64,000 nucleotides of DNA, taken from positions 2,480,001-2,544,000 of the forward strand of contig NZ_LT907988.1 in the NCBI RefSeq assembly GCF_900089455.2. The letters run 5' to 3'. Shown here piece after piece: positions 7,701 through 16,275 of this stretch. The position numbers were made by a program, and so were the translations under genes. Source of the stretch: Orrella dioscoreae. Lineage in GTDB: Bacteria > Pseudomonadota > Gammaproteobacteria > Burkholderiales > Burkholderiaceae_B. Numbering within the stretch: position 1 is the stretch's first letter; each line of letters starts with the position of its first letter. The notes under the pieces were generated by a model. The model worked only from the letters and a program-made list of their open reading frames with translations, made no database searches and had not been told where the DNA came from.

Positions 7701-8879
7701 TTACCGCGGCGCGGCGTCCAGTGCCCGGTCCACGCGACGGATGGCTTGCGCGCCGCTGCCAGCGGCCATCAGGTCCGCTTCCAGCTTGCGGCCTTGCGCG
7801 ATCTGCGCCCGGCTCATCTGCGCGGCCAGCCTGTCGCGGTAGCCGGCCAGGTCTTCCGGCAAGCGAGCCGTGCCAAGCAGCGCATAGGCAACCGGCAGGT
7901 TGCGCGGCACGCCACGTCCTTCGGCATACATGACGCCCAGGTTGATGCGGGCACGGGGGTGGCCTTGCTCGGCGGCCTTGCGCCACCATGCCACCGCTTG
8001 CGCCTCGTCCCGGCCGACGCCATCGCCATCGGCATACAGCGCGCCCAGGTTGGACTGGGCCTTGGCGTACCCCTGTTCCGCAGCCTTGCGATACCAGGCT
8101 ACCGCCTGCGAGATGTCCCGTGCGACGCCCCGTCCAAAGTCGTATCCCACCGCCAGGTTGTACTGGGCATCGGCGTCGCCTTGCTCGGCCGCCCGGCGAA
8201 ACCAGTGCATGGCGGCCTCGGGATCCCGCGCCACGCCCTGGCCGTCCAGGTACAGGGTGCCCAGGTTGTTCTGCGCCACGGGCAGCCCTTGCTGCGCGGC
8301 CTGCCGCAGCCAGTGCACGGCCTGCGCGTTGTCGCGCAAGGGCCCTTCCGTGACGGCATACAGTTCACCCAGCCTGTTCTGCGCCTTGGCATGGCCTTGT
8401 TCAGCGGCCTTGCGCCACCATTGCATGGCCTGTTCGTCGCTCTGCTTGACGCCATCGCCGTTGGCGTACAACTGGCCCATGCAATATTGCCCGTCGGCGT
8501 CGTCCTGACTGGCGGCTTTCGCGCACCACTGCGCGGTCTGGGCATAATCCCGCGGCACGCCCTGGCCATTGGCGTACATCATGCCCAGGTTGAACTGGGC
8601 GCCGGCTTCGCCTTGCTCGGCCGCCTTGCGCAGCCACGACACGGCGGAGACGTCATCGTGGCCAGCGATCTGGCCATTGGCATGCAGCAGGCCCAAACCG
8701 TACTGGGCCGGTGCATGGCCCGCTTCGGCCAGCGGCTGCCAGTATTGCCGCGCGCTGGCATAGTCGCCGGCTTCGTAGGCCGAGTAGCCCTGTTCGAAAG
8801 CAGGCTGGGCGGAAGGCTGTGCAAGGGCCGGCGCGCCGACGCACAGGGCCAGCAAGAAGAGCGGAATGCGGAGTGTCAT
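7701..8879 (-). CDS. Sel1-repeat (SLR) protein, exported
   Basis: 392 residues with a signal peptide (MTLRIPLFLLAL to PALAQ, about 20). The mature protein is built of about eight Sel1-like repeats with the pattern A-x-A-Q-x-x-L-G-x-x-Y-A-x-G; degenerate positions are seen in repeat 4 (YAVTE) and repeat 6 (LAVGYDFG). Sel1 proteins are alpha-solenoid scaffolds for protein-protein contacts in signalling or envelope quality control. The last 70 residues lack repeats. Start ATG 8879 because it opens the signal peptide; a longer upstream reading has none. No partner is evident; it ends 39 bases from ribA in convergent order. Confidence 0.8.
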   Translation of the reverse strand: MTLRIPLFLLALCVGAPALAQPSAQPAFEQGYSAYEAGDYASARQYWQPLAEAGHAPAQYGLGLLHANGQIAGHDDVSAVSWLRKAAEQGEAGAQFNLGMMYANGQGVPRDYAQTAQWCAKAASQDDADGQYCMGQLYANGDGVKQSDEQAMQWWRKAAEQGHAKAQNRLGELYAVTEGPLRDNAQAVHWLRQAAQQGLPVAQNNLGTLYLDGQGVARDPEAAMHWFRRAAEQGDADAQYNLAVGYDFGRGVARDISQAVAWYRKAAEQGYAKAQSNLGALYADGDGVGRDEAQAVAWWRKAAEQGHPRARINLGVMYAEGRGVPRNLPVAYALLGTARLPEDLAGYRDRLAAQMSRAQIAQGRKLEADLMAAGSGAQAIRRVDRALDAAPR

Positions 8880-9068
8880 TGATGTGGCGGGCGATCGTCG
8901 ATGGGGCGGGCAAAGGCTAGCAAAACCCGACAGGCCTGCGTGCATCCGATTGTTTCCCCACTCATGTCGGTGCATGACAAAGGGTGACGACGATTTGCGG
9001 CAGGGCGCATCGCTTGTCTGCCGACAAGCGGGATTGGATAAACTTTGCCGGCGCCGGCGCCTGACCGG

Positions 9069-9087
9069 GCCAGCCTTCCAGGCTGGC
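9069..9087. repeat. 8-3-8 inverted repeat between divergent genes
   Basis: GCCAGCCT-TCC-AGGCTGGC is a perfect inverted repeat in the 261-base space between the Sel1 gene (start 8879) and the DUF1963 gene (start 9141). It sits in the presumed 5' leader of the latter. No T-run follows, so it is not a typical terminator; it may be a leader hairpin or protein site. The rest of this space shows no gene. Confidence 0.35.
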
Positions 9088-9140
9088 GGCCTCGGGCCAG
9101 CCGGCCAGGCCAAACCCCGTCGACAAGGAAGCGATGACGC

Positions 9141-10181
9141 ATGTTCGATTCCCCTGATCACGCCGCGCAGGCCATGCAGGCATTCTTCGCGCCGCAGCAA
9201 GTCCAGGAAGTGGTGCAGGCCCTGGTGCCCGCGATTGCCCTGCGCCCCGTGCCTGACCCAGGACAGCCAGGCGCGTCAAGACTGGGCGGCCTGCCCGACA
9301 TGCCCGCAGGGGCGCAATGGCCGCGCCCGTCCATTCCCGACGATATCGATGCCATCGCCCAACGCGGCAACGCGTCGGCCGCGGCCGAGATGCGCGTGCA
9401 CCTGGGCAAGGGCTTGCCTTTCGCCTTCATCGGCCAGATCGACCTGGAGGAAGCCAGCCGCCTGGGCGCGGCGGCGGCCGCTTTGCCTGCGCAGGGCAGG
9501 CTGCTGTTCTTCCATGATCTTGCCATCGGCCCCTGGGAGTCGGGCGCGCGCACGGTGCGCGTGATCTGGGACGAGACGCCCCGCGAGGCGCTGCGTCCGC
9601 TTGCCATGCCCGCTGACCTGGCCGACGCCGCCCAGGCGGAATGGCGCGAACTGGAAGCCGTGTTCCGCGAATACGACCGGGCCGCGCAGGGCGCCAGGCA
9701 GCCTGCCACCGTGTACGGCGCCCAGCCCCGTCCGGTGTCGCTGCGTGCCATGCTCGTGGCGCCCGATCCCGCATCGCTGGAAAGCGAGGGCCTGCCAGGG
9801 CTGCGGCCAGCCGGCAATGCGGATGAGGATTTCGCCGATGCCTACGAAGGCATGCGTGAAGACCAGGGACTGTCCTGGCCCGCCGAAAAATGGAAACGCC
9901 ACCAGCTGCTGGGCAGCCCGGCGCCTGAACAGGATGACCCGCGTTATCAGGCCGTGGTCGTGACCGACTACAAGCAGGAATTCCTGGATCGCGAGACCTG
10001 GCAGCGCGAGCGCGATCGGATCATGCAGCGCGCGCGGGACTGGCGGCTGCTGCTGCAGGTGGATCTGGCGGACTGGAGTGGCGACGTGCTGGGTGAAGGC
10101 ACCGTGTACTTCCTGATCCGCAGCGAGGACCTCGCTGTCAGGCGGTTCGACCGGGTGGTCGCCGTCTACCAGCAGACATGA
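9141..10181 (+). CDS. DUF1963 (YwqG-family) protein
   Basis: 346 residues without signal peptide or membrane segment. It shows the DUF1963 outline: SRLGGLPDMPAGAQWP near the start, PFAFIGQIDLEE in the middle, GRLLFFHD, and a C-terminal LLLQVDLADWSGDVLGEGTVYFLI. The family is cytosolic and widespread; several members sit beside toxin/immunity genes, but none has a firm function. The start ATG lies 18 bases after AAGGAAGCG. Its TGA overlaps the ATG of a 38-codon reading frame. Confidence 0.8.
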   Translation: MFDSPDHAAQAMQAFFAPQQVQEVVQALVPAIALRPVPDPGQPGASRLGGLPDMPAGAQWPRPSIPDDIDAIAQRGNASAAAEMRVHLGKGLPFAFIGQIDLEEASRLGAAAAALPAQGRLLFFHDLAIGPWESGARTVRVIWDETPREALRPLAMPADLADAAQAEWRELEAVFREYDRAAQGARQPATVYGAQPRPVSLRAMLVAPDPASLESEGLPGLRPAGNADEDFADAYEGMREDQGLSWPAEKWKRHQLLGSPAPEQDDPRYQAVVVTDYKQEFLDRETWQRERDRIMQRARDWRLLLQVDLADWSGDVLGEGTVYFLIRSEDLAVRRFDRVVAVYQQT

Positions 10182-10294
10182 ACCCCGCCGCCACGCCGGC
10201 CTTGGCCAGCCGCCGCCGGCGCCTGCTGTGCCAGGCGGGCATCGGCTGCATCGGCTGCATCGAGGCGGACGTGCGTCGGGCGCTGGGGGCTTGA
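10178..10294 (+). CDS. Possible small protein, 38 residues
   Basis: An ATG overlaps the stop of the DUF1963 gene (ATGA), the arrangement of translational coupling, and opens 38 codons rich in arginine and cysteine. A 9-base unit, GCATCGGCT, is repeated 2.7 times at 10239-10262 and gives GIGCIGCI. I recognise no family, and the reading could be chance in GC-rich DNA. Confidence 0.2.
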   Translation: MNPAATPALASRRRRLLCQAGIGCIGCIEADVRRALGA

Positions 10295-10330
10295 AGGTCG
10301 ACTGGCGGTTTGGCGGTGTCTTTGCCTGCG

Positions 10331-10368
10331 TGGACTGTTTGTCCAGTATTCGCATAATGTATATTATG
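10331..10368. promoter_or_regulatory. Two inverted repeats upstream of pagP
   Basis: TGGAC-TGTTT-GTCCA (10331-10345) is followed at once by CATAAT-GTAT-ATTATG (10353-10368), the latter in an unusually AT-rich patch for this DNA. They lie about 150 bases before pagP and are the only clear signals in the 225 bases between 10295 and 10519. They could be the promoter and a regulator site for pagP; in Bordetella pagP is under BvgAS control, but I cannot assign a regulator here. Confidence 0.35.
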
Positions 10369-10519
10369 AGAAGTTGCGGTTAGAGAAAACTCGCTCGGGA
10401 TTGGATCCATTCCAGGCCCCCCCCGGCCACCCACTGGCATGGCAACGTGCGGGTCCCGTCGCTGCGGTGCCCAGCCTGTCTGTAGTATTGCTGTCATGCC
10501 TATTGTCAGTCCCGTTGCC

Positions 10520-11095
10520 ATGTCCTTGAAAAAACGCTGCTTTCCTCTTTTCCCCGCCTTGCTCGCCGCGGCGGTCAGCACCGCGACACTGCCCGTCTCC
10601 GCCGCCTCCTGCACCAGCGGCCCCGGCTGGTTCCAGTCCGGCTGCAACCGCCTGCACCAGGTCTGGGACGAAGGCCGCACCGAGATGTATGTCAGCGGCT
10701 ACGCCTGGCACAACCGCTGGACCTACACGCGCGAGAAGGTCGACACCTTCCGCGAGGTGGCCTGGGGCGGCGGCCTGGGCAAGGGCTTCCATGATGAAGA
10801 TGGCGACTGGCACGGGCTCTATGCCATGGCCTTCCTGGATTCGCACAGCGACTGGCAGCCGATTGCGGGCTATGCCTTCCAGAAGATCGGCCGCATCGGC
10901 GAGAACGGCCGCGTGGGGGCCGGCTACACGGTCTTCCTGACCTCGCGCTCGGACATGTTCGGGCGCGCGCCCTTCCCTGGCGCGCTGCCGCTGGTGTCGG
11001 TGGGCTATCGCAAGGCCGACCTTTACGCCACCTACATTCCCGGCGCCAGCGGCGCGGGCAATGTGCTGTTCATGTTCGGCAAGGTGGCGTTCTGA
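10520..11095 (+). CDS. pagP: Lipid A palmitoyltransferase PagP
   Basis: 191 residues from ATG 10520 (MSLKKR), with a signal peptide to about residue 29. The catalytic residues of PagP are in place: His64 in YAWHNR, Asp107 and Ser108 in FLDSHSDW. Also conserved are WGGGLGKGFHDEDGDWHGLY and LYATYIPG. The enzyme is an eight-stranded outer-membrane barrel that moves palmitate from a phospholipid to lipid A, changing resistance to antimicrobial peptides. The sequence is very close to the Bordetella form as I recall it. An in-frame ATG at 10496 is an alternative start; neither has a good ribosome site. Confidence 0.93.
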   Translation: MSLKKRCFPLFPALLAAAVSTATLPVSAASCTSGPGWFQSGCNRLHQVWDEGRTEMYVSGYAWHNRWTYTREKVDTFREVAWGGGLGKGFHDEDGDWHGLYAMAFLDSHSDWQPIAGYAFQKIGRIGENGRVGAGYTVFLTSRSDMFGRAPFPGALPLVSVGYRKADLYATYIPGASGAGNVLFMFGKVAF

Positions 11096-11183
11096 GGCGG
11101 CTGTCCGTCCGGATGCGAATTGTTACCGGGCCGTGAAGGCTGGGTTGGCAGAATGGCACACCCTGACTGCCCACACGCCTGTG

Positions 11184-12134
11184 ATGACCGCCACTGCCTC
11201 CCTGCCCTCGATCCGCCCGACCCTGCTGCGCTGGATGCTCGGCGTCGCCATCGCCACGATGGGCGCCGCCGCGTTTGCCCAATCCGCCGAGGACGGCCTC
11301 CAGGACGCCGTCGGCGTGGTCGAGGAAGATGGCTCCGTCACCGCCTATTCCGATCCGTTCTGCGCGGGGTTCGCGGAGTCCTTCAAGAAGAACGGCGGCG
11401 ACACGTCGTTGATGCCGGAATGCCCGGAGGAGCCCGTGGCGCCGATGTCGATGTCGCCCCATGCCAAGGGCGAGCGCGCCGGCCTGGCGTCGGCGATGGC
11501 CTATGTGGACTTACGCAAGCACCAGAAGGCCAACCGCAAGGACCTGCCGCTGCTGCCCGGCTTCTACGACAAGTCGCAGGACGCCTGGATCATGCGCGAG
11601 GACGGCTATTACCCGTTCACGTCTTTCGACGGCGACTCGTATGCGGTGATCTCGAAGGAAGACGCCGGGATGGGCGTGATCGACAGGCTGGGTCACATCC
11701 TCGTGCCGCTCGAATACAGCCAGATCGGGTTCGAGTCGACCCGCCAGGTCATTTCGGTGCGGGACGGCGAGCGGGACAAGGTCGGTCTGTACTCCATCCA
11801 GGGCGAACAACTGGTCAAGCCACGCTACGACGCCGCCGAATTGATCGACGGCAAGCACCTGCTGACGCTGCGCGACGGCGTGTACGAGGTGCTGGACCTG
11901 AAGGGCAAGGCCTTGTTCAGCACCCGCAAGCCCATCAGCCCGGCCGGCGAGGACCGCTTCTGGTTCATGGAAGCGCCGCAGCGCCACGGCATCATGGACG
12001 CGCAAGGCAAGGTCATCGTGAAGCCGGAGTTCACCTATACCTCGGGCTTCCAGGACGGCAAGCTGGTGTCGCAGAAGGAAGGCGGCGAGAACTACGTGAT
12101 CTACCGCGACGGCAAGGTGGTCAGGCAGCCCTAG
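11184..12134 (+). CDS. WG-repeat protein, exported
   Basis: 316 residues with a signal peptide (to about AAAFAQ, residue 30) from ATG 11184. The C-terminal half carries repeats of the WG (KWG) beta-propeller type: MGVIDRLGHILVPLEYSQI, VGLYSIQGEQLVKPRYD, YEVLDLKGKALF, and HGIMDAQGKVIVKPEF, about 45 residues apart. Such proteins are extracytoplasmic and probably bind other proteins. The N-terminal part has two cysteines about 23 residues apart that could form a disulfide. The gene ends 14 bases inside the convergent helicase gene. Confidence 0.75.
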   Translation: MTATASLPSIRPTLLRWMLGVAIATMGAAAFAQSAEDGLQDAVGVVEEDGSVTAYSDPFCAGFAESFKKNGGDTSLMPECPEEPVAPMSMSPHAKGERAGLASAMAYVDLRKHQKANRKDLPLLPGFYDKSQDAWIMREDGYYPFTSFDGDSYAVISKEDAGMGVIDRLGHILVPLEYSQIGFESTRQVISVRDGERDKVGLYSIQGEQLVKPRYDAAELIDGKHLLTLRDGVYEVLDLKGKALFSTRKPISPAGEDRFWFMEAPQRHGIMDAQGKVIVKPEFTYTSGFQDGKLVSQKEGGENYVIYRDGKVVRQP

Positions 12135-14421
12135 GCGGACGCGTTTCGGCCACGCGCCACCAGTCGGGCAGCAAGACGCGCACCTTGCGCTGACGGTAGC
12201 GGTCATCGATGAGATAGACCGTGCCGGTGTCGGTTTCCGTCCGGATGACCCGCCCCGCGGCCTGCACCACTTTCTGCAGGCCGGGATAGAGATAGGTGTA
12301 GTCATAGGCCAGCGCATCGCCGAAACGTGCGCGCATGGCGGCCAGCATCTGTTCGTTCACCGGATTGACCTGGGGCAGGCCCAGCGTGGCGATGAAGGCG
12401 CCGATGAGGCGGCGGCCCGGCAGATCCACGCCTTCCGAGAAAGCCCCGCCCAGCACCGCGAACCCCACGCCCTGCCCTGTTTCGGTGAAGCGCCCGAGGA
12501 ACGCCGCGCGGGCGTCGTCGTTCATCCGCGCGGCTTGCGTCCATGTGGGAATGCCGGGATGCGCGGCCGCCAGTTGCGCAGCCACCTGTTCCAGATAGGC
12601 GAAGCTGCTCAGGAAGACCAGGTAGTTGCCCGGTTGGGCGGCGTATTGCCTGGCCACCAGGTCGGCGATGGGCGCGACCGAGCCGGCCCGGTCGCGCCAG
12701 CGGGTGGAGACATGGCCCACGACGTTGACCTGCAGTTGCGCCTGGTCGAACGGCGCGCAGACATCGACCCAGCCTGTCGTGGCCGGCAGGCCCAGCGTGT
12801 CCTGGTGGAAGGACTGCGGGCTGAACGTGCCCGAGAACAGCACGGTGCTGCGCGCGGCGGCGTGGCGGGCGGCCAGGTAAGGCGCGGGCACGACGTTGCG
12901 GATGCAGATCTCCGATTCGGGCTTGGCGCGCAGGCCCGCGCCTTCGGTGACGGTGAGGTCGAACAGCGCATGGGTGCCGAAGCTGTCGGCCAGGCGGCCG
13001 AACTGCAGCAGCGTGAAGTACAGCGACAGCGCGGGATCGTCCGGCGCGGCGGGGCCGCCCGCGAAGTGTTCGGCCAGCGCCGTGCTGGCGCGCTGCGCGG
13101 CCTCGCGCAGCTTGGCGGGCACCGTGTCGTAGGCGGCGTACGGGCTGTCCTGCTTCTTCTGGACGGCGCGCCAGGACCTGAGCAGTGCGTCCAGCGGCTT
13201 GCGCAGATGTCCTGGCGCCGCCAGGCGCGCGGCACGCAGCTCGGCCATCGACAGCGTGACGCTGTACATGCGGCGCGCGCGCGCCAGCAGGTTGTGCGCT
13301 TCATCCACCGCCACCGCCACGCGCCATTGATGCGCCAGGGTCAGGGCATGGAGCATGGCGTTGGCGTCGAACCAATAGTTGTAGTCGCCCACCACCACGT
13401 CGCTCCAGCGCGCCAGTTCCTGGTTCAGGTAATAGGGGCAGACGCCGTGCGCGTCCGCCACGGCCCGGACCGCCTCGCGGGTCAGCGTGGCATCGGGGCG
13501 CGCCAGTGCCTGCGCGCGGGCGGCTGGCAGGCGGTCGTAGAAGCCTCTTGCGCGCGGGCAGGCGTCGCCGTGGCAGGCGCGGTCAGGTTCCGCGCAGGCC
13601 TTGTCGCGCGCCACCAGTGCCACCACCCGCAACGGCAATCCGCCCTCGCGCGAGGCGTGCAGGCGCGCGACGGCGTCCAGCGCCAGGCCGTGGCCAGGCC
13701 CCTTGGCGGACAGGAAGTAGACCTTGTCCAGCCCCTGGGTGGCGCAGGCCTTGAGCAGCGGAAACAGCGTGCCCAGCGTCTTGCCGACGCCGGTGGGCGC
13801 CTGCGCCATGAGCGGATGGCCGTCGCGGGCGGCGCGATACACCGCCACGGCCAGTTCGCGTTGCCCGGCGCGCATCTGCCCATAAGGGAAGGCCAGGTCC
13901 TCGAGCGCGCCGTCGCGGGCTTCGCGGTGCGCGCGCTCCTGCATGGCCCAGCCGGCGTAGCGTTCGCACAGGTCGTTGAAGAGGCTGGCCAGCGTGGCGG
14001 CGTCCAGGGTTTCGGCCTCGGCGGTTTCTTCTTCCGTGTCGAGGTTGAAATAGACGACCGCCACGGTGATCTCGGCCAGGTCGCGCGAGGCGCACAGCAT
14101 GTGGCCGTAGACCCGCGCCTGCGCCCGGTGCAGGGCACGCTGGTTGGCGCGCAAGGCGGCCAGGTCGCCGCGGTAGGTCTTCACTTCCTCCACGCGCCGG
14201 GCACGCGGGTCGTAGCCGTCGGCGCGGCCGCGCACCGTCAGGCCTGCATGGTTGGCCGACAAGGTGACCTCGTGTTCGACGTGCGCCGCGCGCCGGTGGG
14301 CGATGACGGCGTGGCCGGCCATGCCTTCCAGCGCTGTCGGCGCGGGCGTGAAGCGCGAGTCCAGGTCGCCCGCGCGCGCGGTGAAGTCGCACAGCGTGCG
14401 CACGGCCACTTCCAGCTTCAT
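12121..14421 (-). CDS. Iron-sulfur DinG/XPD-type DNA helicase with N-terminal nuclease-like domain
   Basis: 766 residues. Residues about 60-110 look like a RecB/Cas4-type PD-(D/E)XK domain (Asp68, Glu79-Val-Lys81, then a Q-x3-Y at 101-105). The helicase core has Walker A QAPTGVGKT at 207-215, DEAH at 373-376, EGVDLPGRR in the C-terminal domain and QAAGRVIR as motif VI. Between Walker A and DEAH lie Cys276, Cys283, Cys288 and Cys328, spaced as an XPD/DinG iron-sulfur cluster. It should be a 5'-3' superfamily 2 helicase in DNA repair. Its ATG overlaps the stop of the VRR-NUC gene upstream, so the pair is translationally coupled. Confidence 0.85.
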   Translation of the reverse strand: MKLEVAVRTLCDFTARAGDLDSRFTPAPTALEGMAGHAVIAHRRAAHVEHEVTLSANHAGLTVRGRADGYDPRARRVEEVKTYRGDLAALRANQRALHRAQARVYGHMLCASRDLAEITVAVVYFNLDTEEETAEAETLDAATLASLFNDLCERYAGWAMQERAHREARDGALEDLAFPYGQMRAGQRELAVAVYRAARDGHPLMAQAPTGVGKTLGTLFPLLKACATQGLDKVYFLSAKGPGHGLALDAVARLHASREGGLPLRVVALVARDKACAEPDRACHGDACPRARGFYDRLPAARAQALARPDATLTREAVRAVADAHGVCPYYLNQELARWSDVVVGDYNYWFDANAMLHALTLAHQWRVAVAVDEAHNLLARARRMYSVTLSMAELRAARLAAPGHLRKPLDALLRSWRAVQKKQDSPYAAYDTVPAKLREAAQRASTALAEHFAGGPAAPDDPALSLYFTLLQFGRLADSFGTHALFDLTVTEGAGLRAKPESEICIRNVVPAPYLAARHAAARSTVLFSGTFSPQSFHQDTLGLPATTGWVDVCAPFDQAQLQVNVVGHVSTRWRDRAGSVAPIADLVARQYAAQPGNYLVFLSSFAYLEQVAAQLAAAHPGIPTWTQAARMNDDARAAFLGRFTETGQGVGFAVLGGAFSEGVDLPGRRLIGAFIATLGLPQVNPVNEQMLAAMRARFGDALAYDYTYLYPGLQKVVQAAGRVIRTETDTGTVYLIDDRYRQRKVRVLLPDWWRVAETRPPRAA

Positions 14422-16100
14422 GCGCCCTGCTCCATGGCCGCCCATTGCACATGGCAGACCCGCACGGGCAGGCCGTGGCGTTGCGCGTAGTCGAGCCAGC
14501 GGATCTGGTTGTCCTGCAGGCGGTCGCCGGGCCCCTTGACCTCGATGAGTTCGTAGCGGCGCTCGGCCGGCCAGAAGCAGACGAGATCGGGCAGGCCCGA
14601 GCGGTTGGTCTTGATGTCGGCGAGCAGGCGCGCGAACCATCGTGCCAGGTGGCCGGCCGGGATGCAGTCCAGCGCGGTCTCGATGAGTTCGCGCGTGAGC
14701 AGTCCCCAGGACACGAAGGGGGACTGGATGCCGGCCTTGGCGTCGTAGCACGCCAGGATGCGGGCACGGTGTTCGCCGCTCTGCAGCAAGGCCAGGCAGG
14801 CGTCGAAGGCCCGGGCGCGGCGGGCATGGAAATCGGGTTCGTGCAGGTCGGCCGGGCCGCGCTGGAAGGGATGGAAGAACGCGCCTGCCACGGGCAGGAA
14901 GATGGCCTCCCAGCAGAGCAGCCCGAACAAGGAATTGATGAGCCCGTTTTCCACCCAGTGCACGCTGGCGCCATCGCGGGCGTAATGGTCGCGCACGACG
15001 CATTCGACGCGGGGCGCATCCGCCGGCCGCGTCAGGACCAGGGTGTCGGGGGCGGCGCCGTGCCGCTTGCCCCGGGGGACGGCGGCCAGCCCGGCCTGGC
15101 GGGCCAGGCGCGGCAGCATGCGCATGACGCCTTGCTGCTCGGCTTCATTGCCCGCCTCTGCTTCCGCAAGCACTGCCGTGGCCAGCGCGTGCGCCTCGGC
15201 ATGGCGTTGCTGGCGCTCCAGCACGCGGATCAGGCGTTGGCGGGCGCCGGGGTACGTGCTGGCGCGATAGGCCTGCTCGGCCTCGGTCCAGTCGGCGCCG
15301 CGCTCGCAATGCTGGCCCAGCCGGAACAGCACCTTGGCTTGCCTGCGGGCAAGCCAGGGCACGGCCGTGGCGCAGGCAAGCACCTGTTCGCGCAGCGCCG
15401 GCGCGGGCACGGGCTCGGGGGCATCGAGACCGTCACGCAAGGCTTGCAGCGCCAGATAGACATCGACGTGGGCAGCCTGCTGGAAGGCGCGGGTGCTGGC
15501 ATCGATCCGCACGGCTTCGTATTGGAAGACGCCCAGGTCGGCCAGCACGAACTCGGACCATTCCTGGTGGAGATTGCCGAAGAACATCAGCCGCAGGCGC
15601 TGGACCAGGGGGGCGATCTCGACGGACCAGATCGCCTCGCCGGGCGCCGCGCCCCAGGCGCTGCAAGGCTGGGCAGGCGGCGTGCCGAGGAACGTTTCCA
15701 GCCCGGCCAGCAGCTCCGCCTTGCGCAAGGTGGCGCGCAGGCCCGATTGGGGATAGCGCCGGGCGAGCGCGTCCTTGGTGTGCAGGCTTGCCCACGCCGG
15801 CCAGTCCAGCACCGGGTCGGCACGCAGCCAACCCAGCGCCAGCAGGGGCGCGGCCGCCGGCACCACCGGGCCGATTTCCTCGTAGTGCAGGCGGTCCGCG
15901 CGGTGCACCGTGGGCCGGCGCATGAGCAAGCGCACCAGCAAGGCCCGGGAAGCCTGGGGCAAGGCTGGAAACGCCTGCAGGAATGCGGTTTCCGCCGGGC
16001 CCAGCACATCCGCGTAACGCGTGCCCAGCCAGTCCAGCGCGCGCTGGAAGTTGTGCAGGTAGTAATAGCGGTGGGCGGGGAACATGCCTGGCGGACGCAT
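14418..16100 (-). CDS. FAN1-like VRR-NUC domain nuclease
   Basis: 560 residues from ATG 16100 (ATG 16085 and a TTG at 16112 are alternatives). The C-terminal 60 residues are a VRR-NUC domain with catalytic PD (Asp about 505), EVK (Glu520, Lys522) and Gln532 in GLPDLVCFW and EVKGPGDRLQDNQ. The N-terminal part (SAP/wHTH-like region, then a TPR-like stretch around 220-330) has the length and outline of bacterial FAN1. FAN1 enzymes cut branched DNA in interstrand-crosslink repair. It is the first gene of an operon with the iron-sulfur helicase, and a LexA-like palindrome lies directly upstream. Confidence 0.85.
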   Translation of the reverse strand: MRPPGMFPAHRYYYLHNFQRALDWLGTRYADVLGPAETAFLQAFPALPQASRALLVRLLMRRPTVHRADRLHYEEIGPVVPAAAPLLALGWLRADPVLDWPAWASLHTKDALARRYPQSGLRATLRKAELLAGLETFLGTPPAQPCSAWGAAPGEAIWSVEIAPLVQRLRLMFFGNLHQEWSEFVLADLGVFQYEAVRIDASTRAFQQAAHVDVYLALQALRDGLDAPEPVPAPALREQVLACATAVPWLARRQAKVLFRLGQHCERGADWTEAEQAYRASTYPGARQRLIRVLERQQRHAEAHALATAVLAEAEAGNEAEQQGVMRMLPRLARQAGLAAVPRGKRHGAAPDTLVLTRPADAPRVECVVRDHYARDGASVHWVENGLINSLFGLLCWEAIFLPVAGAFFHPFQRGPADLHEPDFHARRARAFDACLALLQSGEHRARILACYDAKAGIQSPFVSWGLLTRELIETALDCIPAGHLARWFARLLADIKTNRSGLPDLVCFWPAERRYELIEVKGPGDRLQDNQIRWLDYAQRHGLPVRVCHVQWAAMEQGA

Positions 16101-16113
16101 TGCAGAAAACAAA

Positions 16114-16131
16114 ACTGGATGTTTATCCAGT
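16114..16131 (-). promoter_or_regulatory. LexA/SOS-box-like palindrome upstream of the FAN1-like gene
   Basis: ACTGGAT-GTTT-ATCCAGT is a perfect 7-4-7 palindrome with CTGG-N8-CCAG at its core, close to the proteobacterial LexA pattern CTGT-N8-ACAG; boxes with a CCAG half-site are known (for example E. coli dinB). It lies 14-29 bases before the possible starts of the nuclease gene, a position at which LexA would block transcription. The DNA-repair content of the operon supports the reading. Confidence 0.6.
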
Positions 16132-16212
16132 CCTCATCATAACCCTTGTCGGCGGCGGGGCACGCCCCGCCGAGGTAGAATCCTCCCGCCAGGCAACCTA
16201 TACGCCCTGCCC

Positions 16213-16261
16213 TTCAAGGACGGCCTTGAACGCGCGTGCACCCGGGGACGGCCCCGTCCTT
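16213..16261 (+). promoter_or_regulatory. Possible switching leader RNA before the antiporter gene
   Basis: Two hairpins are seen just before the start: TTCAAGG-ACGG-CCTTGAA (16213-16230) and a second built on GGACG/CGTCC (16246-16259). AAGGACGG (16216-16223), inside the first hairpin, is also an exact complement of CCGTCCTT (16254-16261), so a long-range pairing would exclude both. The last pairing ends within 3 bases of the AGGA ribosome site. This is a pattern expected of a translational switch; I do not recognise a known riboswitch class. Confidence 0.4.
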
Positions 16262-16275
16262 ACAGGATGACGTTC

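Noticed and set aside
7701-8879. Repeats at the DNA level as a CRISPR-like or other array
   Set aside because: The roughly 108-base periodicity is explained by Sel1 protein repeats in frame; the units are diverged and there are no spacers.
12535-14490. 651-codon plus-strand frame opposite the helicase
   Set aside because: No motif and biased composition; the helicase on the minus strand has all core motifs.
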